From the NCBI GenBank assembly GCA_036494005.1, contig DASXOV010000082.1, positions 1 to 64,000 of the forward strand: a stretch of 64,000 bases of DNA, in the 5' to 3' direction. The translations under genes were made by a program, and so were the position numbers. The stretch comes from GCA-003244245 sp036494005 (GTDB lineage: Bacteria; Actinomycetota; Actinomycetes; Mycobacteriales; Pseudonocardiaceae). This document shows positions 6,935 to 14,735 of this stretch, one piece after another (positions within the stretch are counted from its first letter, which is position 1; each line of letters starts with the position of its first letter). The notes under the pieces were generated by a model. It did not search any database, was not told the origin of the DNA, and saw only the letters and a program-made list of their open reading frames with translations.

Positions 6935-8746
6935 TCAGCCGGTTCGTAACTCAGCCGGAAGCCCGGCAGGGTTCCGGCTGGCGCCGCGCGGTGGCCGGAT
7001 CGGCGCCCTACGAGGCGGCGGCTGGACCGGCAACATGGTCGGCTGCCCGCGCACCACGTCGATACGGTCCGAGCCCGCGCGGCCGAACACCCAGCTCGTG
7101 CCGGGTATGGTCTTGGCGCGTCGGCGCAACGCGGCCAGCATCCGCGAGACGTCTCGATGCCCGGCGACCGTGCCCGGCGCACAGACCAGGGACGCCAACG
7201 ACAGGGCCAGATCCCGGCCCTCGGCCCGCCATGGCGCGTCGAGCACCGCGGAGCTGAACGGCATCACGTCGTCGATGCTGGTGACCACGACGAAATCATC
7301 TCCGCCGATGTGCGCGATGCTGGCCGAGGACACGGTCTTGGCCGCATTGGTCCATGCGCGCCCCAACCCCCGGATCAGATCGTCGCCCGCGGTGAAGCCA
7401 CCGCTGTCGTTGACGGCTGCGAGGTCGTCCACGTCCAGCCAGCTCACCGCGAAGATCTCCCGGTCGGACACCTTGCGGTCCACCAGGTCTGCCACCATGT
7501 CGCTGCCGGGCAGGCGGGTGAGCGGGTGCAGGGCTGCGGCCTGCTCGGTGTTCATCTCCGCCACACCGAGCACCACATCGCTGATACGGACGACACCGAC
7601 ACAGCGGCCGTCCTGGCTCACCAGGACGATGTCGTCGTACATCCGGTAGGTCGGGCTACTGCGCACGAGTTCGAGAGCGGCCCCGGCGCTGGAGTCCGAT
7701 CCGAGTATCCGGGGCGAATCGCCGAGCTGGGCGGCTTCGCGTCGTGCGTGCAGGGCGTGCCCGTAGGCCCCGCTGACAGCGAGCAGGAACCGATTGCGAT
7801 CCAGCGTGTAGCAGGGCCTGCCGTCCCCGTCCACCAGGACCACACCGGTGACGGCCGACTGGTGGCCGAGTACCCGCCGGACGTCCTCCGCAGTGGCCGT
7901 TACCGGCAGGGTCAGCGCGGGATGCACCAGGTCGGTGATTCGTGCGCCGGGTAGGCCCCTGTTCAGGGCCGGAGACAACGGTGCCCGGAACTCCGCGATA
8001 CCCGAGCCCGGCAGATGGGTCAATGGACGACGGCCGGGTGGACCCAGCAGGTTGCCCTGCGCCATCCGCACCCCGAACTGGCGCAACGTCGCCAGCTGCT
8101 CCGGGCGTTCCACCCCTTCGGCTACCAGCTCCGCGCCGATCCGAGGCGCCAGGTGTGCCAGCGCCTCCAATACCGCAATGCACCGGTTCTCCTCCGGCAA
8201 CCCGGAAACGATCTCCCGATCCATTTTGATCAGATCAGGGCGGACCTCGGCGATCACCGTGAGCGGGTAGCCTCCGCTGCCCACTCCGTCCAGTGAGATG
8301 CGGTATCCCCGGCGCCGCAGCCGACGCAGCCCGGCGAGGAGCAACTCGGGTTCCAGGTCGGCGTAGGAGGGGTTGATGTCCAGTACGGTCTCACTCGCCG
8401 GGCGCCCGGTCCGGTCCAGCGCGCGGTGTAGCGGGGCCAGGGCTTCCCCGTCGGCCATCACGGTGTCGGCCAGCAGATTCAGATGCAGCGGCAGCAATGT
8501 CTCGTGTGCTGCGGAATGATGTACCGCAGAGGCCGCCAATGCCACGTCCAGCTTTTCCAGCCGGCCCGCACGTGCCGCCGACCACAGCAAAGTCCGCACA
8601 TCACCCTGCCGAGGCCGGGCGAGCATCTCTAATGCCACCACACCGCCGGTGTGTAGATTGACCAGCGGCTGGAAGGCGAACCGGGTGTCCACCGGTTTAT
8701 CGGACACGGGGTAATCGTCCCTTACTCCGTTCGAGGGAGCAATCAC
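6935..8746 (-). CDS. EAL-CBS-GGDEF protein, probably a c-di-GMP sensor with degenerate EAL
   Basis: 603 residues. Residues about 20-245 form an EAL domain (FAFQPLVNL, ExLxR as EMLAR, KMDREIV, VAEGVE), about 260-385 look like a CBS pair, and about 400-570 form a GGDEF domain with GGDDF in place of GGDEF. The EAL metal-binding DDFGTG motif reads LDGVGSGG, so the second aspartate is missing and the position before it (VLDINPSY) has Asp where Glu is usual; phosphodiesterase activity is doubtful. The GGDDF signature is compatible with cyclase activity or GTP binding. No transmembrane segment. Start GTG 8746 lies inside a GGAGGTGA that itself looks like a ribosome site, so the true start may be downstream (for example GTG 8707). 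Confidence 0.85.
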   Translation of the reverse strand: MIAPSNGVRDDYPVSDKPVDTRFAFQPLVNLHTGGVVALEMLARPRQGDVRTLLWSAARAGRLEKLDVALAASAVHHSAAHETLLPLHLNLLADTVMADGEALAPLHRALDRTGRPASETVLDINPSYADLEPELLLAGLRRLRRRGYRISLDGVGSGGYPLTVIAEVRPDLIKMDREIVSGLPEENRCIAVLEALAHLAPRIGAELVAEGVERPEQLATLRQFGVRMAQGNLLGPPGRRPLTHLPGSGIAEFRAPLSPALNRGLPGARITDLVHPALTLPVTATAEDVRRVLGHQSAVTGVVLVDGDGRPCYTLDRNRFLLAVSGAYGHALHARREAAQLGDSPRILGSDSSAGAALELVRSSPTYRMYDDIVLVSQDGRCVGVVRISDVVLGVAEMNTEQAAALHPLTRLPGSDMVADLVDRKVSDREIFAVSWLDVDDLAAVNDSGGFTAGDDLIRGLGRAWTNAAKTVSSASIAHIGGDDFVVVTSIDDVMPFSSAVLDAPWRAEGRDLALSLASLVCAPGTVAGHRDVSRMLAALRRRAKTIPGTSWVFGRAGSDRIDVVRGQPTMLPVQPPPRRAPIRPPRGASRNPAGLPAELRTG

Positions 8747-8779
8747 CTCCAGGTGTTTTCACCCGGTGTTAACTTGATT

Positions 8780-9979
8780 TCAAGCTGTTAGCTGCGGGCG
8801 GGGATCCAGCCCCCCGAGGACCAGCAACTTGCGCAGCCACCACGGTGACGTGGCGAACAGCGCACCCATTGCGGCAGCTGTCCCACGGACGTCTTCGCGG
8901 CCCGTGAGGTAGGCCCAGCGATGGCGCGGCGGCAGCGCGAAGAACACGTCGAAGAACGGTGCTACCCGCTCTGGCGGGAAGCGCAGCAGAGACTCCAGAC
9001 TGCGCCGCCGCAAGGTGTGCACCGCCAGCGCGGCCGGGCTCCACACAGTTCGCCATGCGGCGCCCGCCGCTGCCGTGGATCCGCTTTGCTGCAGCGCATC
9101 CCGTATCGCGACCGCGACTCGTGGGGCGAGCCGGAGCGCGGCAGCGACGCTGTATCCGGTGGCCGGGTGCACCAGCGGGCTGGCCGCCCCGAACGGCACC
9201 ACAGGGCCACGGCGGTCCGATGCCGACGGCAGCGGACGGTCCACCGCGAACCGCACCCGTTCCTCCCCCTCGGCCGGCACCGCGATGCGGTGGTGCGCCA
9301 GCCGGGTGTGCAGCCGACGGCGTAGCACCGCCAGTTCCAGCCCGGGACGGCGGGCCAGCGAGGTCTCTTCGAGTAGCACCCGATCGGCGGTCACCGGGAC
9401 GGCGTAAAGAAATGTGGGCCATCCCGCCTCACCGTGGTGCGGCCTCCAGTCCATGAACAGCGCGCTGCCCGGTGCCACCAGATGTGCTGCCGCCTCGGCG
9501 TCGACCACCACGCCGACCGCGGTCTGCTCGGCAGCCGGTCCGCACCGGCCGGCGCCGAGCACCGAGCGCACCGCGCCGGTGGCGTCGAGCACGACGGCCG
9601 CCCGCAACTGATCGTCGTCGATCTGCACGCCGACCCCGGGGCCGCGTCGGCGGGTACCCGAGTACTCCGCGTTTCGCACCCGGCCACGCCGCACTCGGAC
9701 CGGCGCGGTGGCAAGGGTGTCCCGCAGCGCTGAGTTGTCCAGCACCACGTACTCCCAGCCCAGCCGGTGCACCGTGGTGCCGATCGCCGCACCACGGCCT
9801 GCGGCGGCCACCGCGGATGCGGTCTCCGGCGGCAGTTCGTCCCGCCAGGTGCCGTAGGTGGCTCGCCATGGGCGATCCGGTGCCGGATCCACCAGTTCGG
9901 TATCCAGCCCGAGCCGGGCGCAGGCAGCCGCCACTGCCCAGCCCGCCGGTCCGCCGCCGGCTACCAGGACGTCGATCAC
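8780..9979 (-). CDS. Lycopene-cyclase-like FAD-dependent protein
   Basis: About 399 residues. The N-terminus is a Rossmann FAD-binding motif (VAGGGPAGWAVAAACARLG) followed by the lycopene beta-cyclase hallmark TYGTWRDEL. Further family blocks include VLDATGA and FLYAVPV...LLEETSLA. CrtY/CrtL cyclases close the beta rings of lycopene on the way to beta-carotene-type carotenoids. GTG 9979 gives a start directly before the FAD motif; in-frame sequence continues upstream but is not conserved-looking. No other carotenoid gene (crtE, crtB, crtI) lies in the window, so the substrate cannot be confirmed from context. Divergent from the 10109 gene across about 130 bases. Confidence 0.8.
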   Translation of the reverse strand: MIDVLVAGGGPAGWAVAAACARLGLDTELVDPAPDRPWRATYGTWRDELPPETASAVAAAGRGAAIGTTVHRLGWEYVVLDNSALRDTLATAPVRVRRGRVRNAEYSGTRRRGPGVGVQIDDDQLRAAVVLDATGAVRSVLGAGRCGPAAEQTAVGVVVDAEAAAHLVAPGSALFMDWRPHHGEAGWPTFLYAVPVTADRVLLEETSLARRPGLELAVLRRRLHTRLAHHRIAVPAEGEERVRFAVDRPLPSASDRRGPVVPFGAASPLVHPATGYSVAAALRLAPRVAVAIRDALQQSGSTAAAGAAWRTVWSPAALAVHTLRRRSLESLLRFPPERVAPFFDVFFALPPRHRWAYLTGREDVRGTAAAMGALFATSPWWLRKLLVLGGLDPRPQLTA

Positions 9980-10108
9980 GCGTGCACTATCGCCCACCCA
10001 TGAGTGTCTCTGCCAGTTATTGCCCATCATTCCCGGTCTGGGTGCACCCGCATGGCACCTTCCGGTCTGTGCAGTGGGCTTTTTGTGGGCACTCTGCTTA
10101 ACTATCAC

Positions 10109-11017
10109 ATGCCCAGAAAAAGCCCAGCATCCGGTGAGGTGGCCGCCGCGCTTGCGCGAGTCCTCCGACGCGGTCTACCTGTCACTGCGGCCGTGGTCCA
10201 GCCGGTTCTGTTGGATCTACGGGGCGTCATCGCTCGTGCGGTCGATCCGGATGACGGCGCCAGCCGCATCGCCGCATTGGATGGGTTGCTGCGCGGAATG
10301 CTGGCCCGGTTCGCTGACGTCCGGTATGCCGAGGCGGCACGCGCGTTATTCGGGCTGCCACCTGCCGAGCCGGGACAGAACCTGACGGTGCGGCGCGAGG
10401 TCGCCGCTGGCGCGGCCCGTCACGAGCTACACCACTTCCGCAAGCGCGTCGAGCCACGCCTGGTGGCCCAGTTTGCCTCGGCTTTGCTGGCTGATGCCGA
10501 CCGGTTCACTCGCTCTCGCGTGATCGCTCCTCGGCTGGCGCCGATGCCGGGACGTCAGGTGGTGCCCGCAGATCCGTTCGCGTGGGAAGTGGCCGAGCAC
10601 GAGGAAGCCCTGTCCCGGTTGTGGGCGGCGATCTACGCGTTGCGCGCCGAACTGCTGGCCGTTGAGCGCTTGCTGAGTCTCGGCGCCGCCCGGCGGGAAG
10701 TGACTCAGCAGGCGACGACCGCAGCTTGGCGCTGGGCGCAGGCCAGCATCGAAGCGATCAGCTACGTCGCCGCGTTCGGCTCCGGCGCTGACGACGATGT
10801 CGGTCCACACGATCTCGTGGCATTGGCCGGATGGACCCCGCCCTGCAGCGACGAGCAGGCCGGGCGGTTGCGCGACGCCGCGGCGGAGGCAGTCGACTGC
10901 GCTGGGTTTGCCACCCTGCTGCAGGGCGAACTCGAGATCGGTGCGGCCTGGATCGGGAGCTTTGCCGACTCCCGCGACGAAACCTCAACGCAGACAATGG
11001 AAAGGCTCATCTCGTGA
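10109..11017 (+). CDS. Helical protein of unknown function, first gene of a kinase/synthetase-like cassette
   Basis: 302 residues from ATG 10109 (MPRKSP). No family recognised. The sequence is strongly helical and rich in Ala, Arg and Leu, with a His/Arg patch (RHELHHFRKRVEPRL, near 108-122) and a conserved-looking tryptophan-rich stretch (TAAWRWAQASIEAISYVA). No signal peptide or membrane segment. Its last codon overlaps the GTG of the downstream P-loop gene (GTGA at 11014-11017), so the two are translationally coupled and probably work together. It could be a DNA- or RNA-binding partner; that is a guess. Confidence 0.7.
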   Translation: MPRKSPASGEVAAALARVLRRGLPVTAAVVQPVLLDLRGVIARAVDPDDGASRIAALDGLLRGMLARFADVRYAEAARALFGLPPAEPGQNLTVRREVAAGAARHELHHFRKRVEPRLVAQFASALLADADRFTRSRVIAPRLAPMPGRQVVPADPFAWEVAEHEEALSRLWAAIYALRAELLAVERLLSLGAARREVTQQATTAAWRWAQASIEAISYVAAFGSGADDDVGPHDLVALAGWTPPCSDEQAGRLRDAAAEAVDCAGFATLLQGELEIGAAWIGSFADSRDETSTQTMERLIS

Positions 11018-11619
11018 CCGATTCGACCACCATGCTCGGCGACGCCCTGGCCGCAGCCGCCACTGGCGACCCGCGCCGATATGTCATCACCGGTGGCCCG
11101 TCCTCGGGCAAGGACGATCTTATCGAGACCATCCGGGCCGCGGGTATCCCGTGCATGGAGGCCGAACCGGGCTGGGAGATCTACCGCAGGCACCGCGAGC
11201 GGCTGGGTCGACACCTGCGCCGGGAGGACCGTCACGAATACTCCCTAGAAGTGCTGGCGGCCTTCATCGCCGAGTACACCTCGCACAAGCACGGCATCCG
11301 CTTCTACAACCGCGGTATCCCGGACGGCTATGGCTGGGACGCTTTCTTCGGCCTCGGCCCCACTCCACAACTGGAAGAGGCCAGCCGTCTATACCGATAC
11401 GACACGATCTTCGTGCTTGACCCGCTGGACACCTTCGAGGAGCCCGACGACATAGTGTGGGCTAAAGACCGCGAGATCCGGCGAGTCCACGAGCTGATCG
11501 TGCAGGGCTACTACGACGCCGGCTACGAACCGGTGTTCGTCGCTCCCGACGCTGCGGCTGCCCGGCTGGACTTCATCTGCGCCAACCTCCGCCTGCCCAA
11601 GCCCAGCCGGGGAGCGTGA
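11014..11619 (+). CDS. P-loop AAA-type ATPase / nucleotide kinase-like protein
   Basis: 201 residues. Walker A GGPSSGKDDLIETI (near 26-39) follows a beta strand YVIT; later RFYNRGIPDGYGWDAF and DTIFVLDPLDTF resemble the second acidic strand of AAA_28-type NTPases or small-molecule kinases. The GTG at 11014 overlaps the preceding stop; the stop TGA (11617-11619) overlaps a GTG at 11616. Related proteins of this group are often nucleotide, nicotinamide-riboside-like or aminoglycoside-type kinases, so phosphorylation of a small molecule or tRNA end is possible. Substrate unknown. Confidence 0.75.
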   Translation: MTDSTTMLGDALAAAATGDPRRYVITGGPSSGKDDLIETIRAAGIPCMEAEPGWEIYRRHRERLGRHLRREDRHEYSLEVLAAFIAEYTSHKHGIRFYNRGIPDGYGWDAFFGLGPTPQLEEASRLYRYDTIFVLDPLDTFEEPDDIVWAKDREIRRVHELIVQGYYDAGYEPVFVAPDAAAARLDFICANLRLPKPSRGA

Positions 11620-11621
11620 TC

Positions 11622-11657
11622 ACCATGACCAGCACCATGACCAGCACCATGACCAGC
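11622..11657 (+). repeat. Three 12-bp repeats carrying three in-frame ATGs
   Basis: ACCATGACCAGC is repeated three times without mismatch (11622-11633, 11634-11645, 11646-11657). Each unit contains an in-frame ATG (11625, 11637, 11649), giving the N-terminus MTSTMTSTMTST. A GGGGAG at 11609-11614 is best spaced for ATG 11625. Slippage in this array would change the number of available starts without breaking the frame. Confidence 0.95.
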
Positions 11658-13119
11658 ACCCTGCCGACGCCGTCCTTGCTGACCTCACCGAACAGCGTGC
11701 TGGCCAACGCGCTGCTGCGCTCGATCGACCTCCTGCGGCCCCGCGTGCACGCCGCACGGCCATCCCGGATCGAGTTCGTCGTCGGCACTCAGATCAACGG
11801 CGCCCCGCACCTGGGCACCAACCTCGTGCAAACCGCGGCATTCCTGCTGGCCAGGATAGCCCGCCGGGAGTTCTCCATAGACACCTGCGTGCGTTTCGGC
11901 GCGCTGGACAATGCCCCACATGAGGTTGTGCTGGACCCTGAGACACACACCGCCTACCAGCAGACCTACTTCCACGCCTTAGGCAAGGATCAGATCGGCA
12001 ACCTGATCGAGGGTTACTACCGTGCGATTTTCGACTCAATTTCGGAAGCCACCGACACCGATTACGTGGTGGAGACCTACACTGACCAGCAAGCCACCCC
12101 AGCCTTTCGGGCGGAGTTTCTGCGCAGCTTGGAGCGGCTGGAGGACATCCGCTGGTGGATGGCGCCCTCTCACGGTGTGATGCACGTCCGGCTCCCGTGT
12201 CCGGAGTGCGGGTGGGCGGAGAAACGCGCTGACCGCACCAAACTTGCCCACCTGCACGAGGACGGTGCGGCGTTCACCGCCGTGTGTTTGGACCACGGGC
12301 CTTACGAAGCCCACGTCGATCCTGAAGATGACCATACCTACGTCGACCTGGCCACGCTGTATCGGAACCTGGTCAAGGAACGCGCCCTGGGCCCGCGATA
12401 CCAGCACCCTGCACGTGATGATGAAAGGCGGCGACTGGTCCTTCGGTTGCCAACTCGTCGACGGGGCGCTCATCGCCCTGGGTACCCCGGCCGGGCAGAT
12501 GCCGATCCGAATCTTCACCCCGCAGGTGCTGGCCCACACCGGGGCCAAGCTCTCCAAGTCCCTGCTGCGCGAGCAGGGCAAAGGAGTGCTTCCCGCAGAC
12601 GTGCAGCCGTGGATGCTCGATACCACCACATGGCCGGGATCGGTCGATGACTACGTCGACGCCTTGGTCTGGCTGGTCGGTGAACTGCTGACCGACCCCA
12701 AACACTTCTTCCGCTCGTTCACCGTCAAGGAGCTCAACCGTCTCATGAGCGCACGACCCGAAGACCTGCACACCCGACCCCGTGCTCACGAGATGGGCAT
12801 TTACCGGCGTTACTTTGACCTCATCGCCTCCGGTCAGAAAACAACCGAGATCCGGGTGAACGACTCCAGCCGTCGTAAAATCAAGGAAGGCTCGTTGATC
12901 CGGTTTCGCTGCCGCGACCAGGAAATTCTCACCCACGTTACCCGCTTGGCCCGGTACATGAGCTTCGAGGAGATGTTCGACCATGAATCGGTCTCCAGCG
13001 TGAATCCGACCGCCACTCGCGAAGAGCAATTAGCTAACATCCGCCAGATCTACCCCCCTGAGCGCGAAGCCCTCGGAGTGGTCGCCTTCGGCATCGAACT
13101 CGTCGACCCACGCCGGTAG
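11625..13119 (+). pseudogene. Class I aminoacyl-tRNA-synthetase-like protein with C-terminal ASCH domain, split by a +1 frameshift
   Basis: Two overlapping frames form one protein of about 497 residues if one base is skipped. The first part has a HIGH-like motif (INGAPHLGTN), a Rossmann-like core, and a zinc-ribbon candidate (CPECGW...CLDHGP). At 12399-12405 the frame must slip by one base (C12402 extra): before it reads ALGPRY, after it STLHVMMKGGDW. The second part has the KMSKS-like signature GAKLSKSLL, then a helical region, then an ASCH domain (about the last 110 residues, starting HEMGIYRRYFDLIASGQK). The catalytic core most resembles class I lysyl-tRNA synthetases but lacks a recognisable anticodon-binding domain. 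It may be a broken gene, a sequencing error, or a frameshifted product; sequence alone cannot tell. Confidence 0.72.
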
Positions 13120-13200
13120 CCAGTCATGACCATCGGACGTCTTCTCCGGGGAACCGCTACTGTATCCAGCCACACGCACCGAGGGGAGCGGTGATCCACC

Positions 13201-14592
13201 ATGCCCGACGAGAACGCCGACAAGACCAGCGAACAACCAGGTAACTCACCTCCTATCGACCCCGCGCTGTTCGAGCGCGAAGACGTGCGGCCGATCCTGG
13301 CCGCGCTGGACATCAGCGCCCTGTACAGGTTGCTGGGGGACGCCGGGATCAGCCAGCGGCAGATCGCGACGTGTACCGGGCAGTCCCAGTCCGAGGTGAG
13401 CGAGATCGTCGCCGGCCGCCGCCGAGTGGAGAGCCACCAGGTGCTGGTGCGCATTGCGGAGGGCTTTGGTATCCCTCGGGAGTTGATGGGCCTGTCCTGG
13501 TGGGGGCCTGGCAGCACCTACTGTGGTGAGGTCAGGGTCGCCAAGCCAGCGAGGGGAGTGAGTGAGGACATTCATCGCCGCGCCCTCATTGCCGCCACCT
13601 CGATGGCGGCGCTCGGTCAGATGCTGCAAGGTCTGGGTGAACTGACCGAGTTGGCCCTGCCCACCCGCACGCAGCTGCCATCCCGGGTGGGCATGTCGCA
13701 TGTGCACGCCGTGGAGGCGGTCACCGAGCGGCTCCGCGCCGTGACGCGCCAGTTCGGCGGGCAGGCCGACCTCTTCGGCGCCGCTACGCAGTACTACACG
13801 CAATGGCTGTCGGTGCCGGCTTCCGATGCGGTCATGGCACGGCTGCGCGTCGCGCTGGCGGAGCTGCACACTGAAACGGGCTGGTCCTGTAACGACGCCG
13901 GTGTTGACGGGACAGGCTTCTTCACCCGTGCCCTGGGGCTGGCCGATGAGGCCGGGGACGCCTTCGGAATCGCCAATGCGGCCTGGCACGCTGGGGCAAC
14001 ACTGGTGCGCAACGGGAACCCGGACGATGCGCTCAAGTGCTTCCAGCTCGGGCAGTTTGTGCTCGTGGGCTTCCAGCCCGGCAAGATCAAGCCAGCGACC
14101 GTGCGCGCCGACGACCCCCGGGTACCGTCCATCACCGCACGGCTGGGTGTGAGTTCTGCGGCTGCCTATGCGCTCCTGGACCGTCCGAGGCAGGCCGGAC
14201 GCGCCCTCACCGAGGTACGGGAAACCTGGCAACCCCGGGATGTGTACGAACGCGCGGATAAGGATCTCAATGCGGCTCGGATCCAGGCAGACCTTGGCCG
14301 GATCGACTCTGCGGAGCAGCTAGCGGCAACAGCAGTACATACATTCGACGGCGCCGCCCATCGCCGAGACGGTGCGATGGCAGGCCTCGTCCTGGCCGAG
14401 CTGCACCTACGAGCCGGAGAGCCTCGCGGCTTCGCGCTGGCCCGCCAGGCTATCGACGAGGTGTCGCAGTTGCACTCGATCCCCACCCGCCAAGCGCTAG
14501 GACCGCTAGCCACCGCCCTGGAGGCACGGTCCGGCAGCGACGCAAAGGAACTCGCCCGAACGGCCCGTCAGGTCGCCGCGACCCGCGTGTAA
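13201..14592 (+). CDS. XRE-family regulator with TPR-like C-terminal region
   Basis: 463 residues. An HTH domain near 36-95 (LLGDAGISQRQIATCTGQSQSEVSEIV) is followed by a long helical region with TPR-like spacing (for example LADEAGDAFGIANAAWHAGATLVRNGNPDDALKCF). This architecture is common among actinobacterial regulators that sense metabolites or partner proteins. GAGGGGAGCGG precedes ATG 13201 and a TACTGT hexamer about 40 bases upstream could be a -10 element, so it seems to have its own promoter. It lies 82 bases after the synthetase-like gene and is a plausible controller of that cassette, but no operator is identified. Confidence 0.82.
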   Translation: MPDENADKTSEQPGNSPPIDPALFEREDVRPILAALDISALYRLLGDAGISQRQIATCTGQSQSEVSEIVAGRRRVESHQVLVRIAEGFGIPRELMGLSWWGPGSTYCGEVRVAKPARGVSEDIHRRALIAATSMAALGQMLQGLGELTELALPTRTQLPSRVGMSHVHAVEAVTERLRAVTRQFGGQADLFGAATQYYTQWLSVPASDAVMARLRVALAELHTETGWSCNDAGVDGTGFFTRALGLADEAGDAFGIANAAWHAGATLVRNGNPDDALKCFQLGQFVLVGFQPGKIKPATVRADDPRVPSITARLGVSSAAAYALLDRPRQAGRALTEVRETWQPRDVYERADKDLNAARIQADLGRIDSAEQLAATAVHTFDGAAHRRDGAMAGLVLAELHLRAGEPRGFALARQAIDEVSQLHSIPTRQALGPLATALEARSGSDAKELARTARQVAATRV

Positions 14593-14600
14593 CGACGCGC

Positions 14601-14634
14601 GGGGCCGGAGAGATTGTCTCCTGCAATAAGCCCC
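14601..14634 (+). terminator. Possible hairpin terminator after the XRE regulator
   Basis: Nested dyad: GGGGC (14601-14605) with GCCCC (14630-14634), and inside it GGAGA (14607-14611) with TCTCC (14617-14621). There is no T-run after it, which is usual for actinobacterial hairpins, so this is only a candidate. Confidence 0.35.
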
Positions 14635-14735
14635 GAGCGTGGTCAGTTGGCGGTAGGACGAGCTCTTCCCTGAGGAGGCATTATGCGCGTGCCTACGAGA
14701 GGGATCTGCGTGAACAGCTTGCCCAGCACCTGAAT

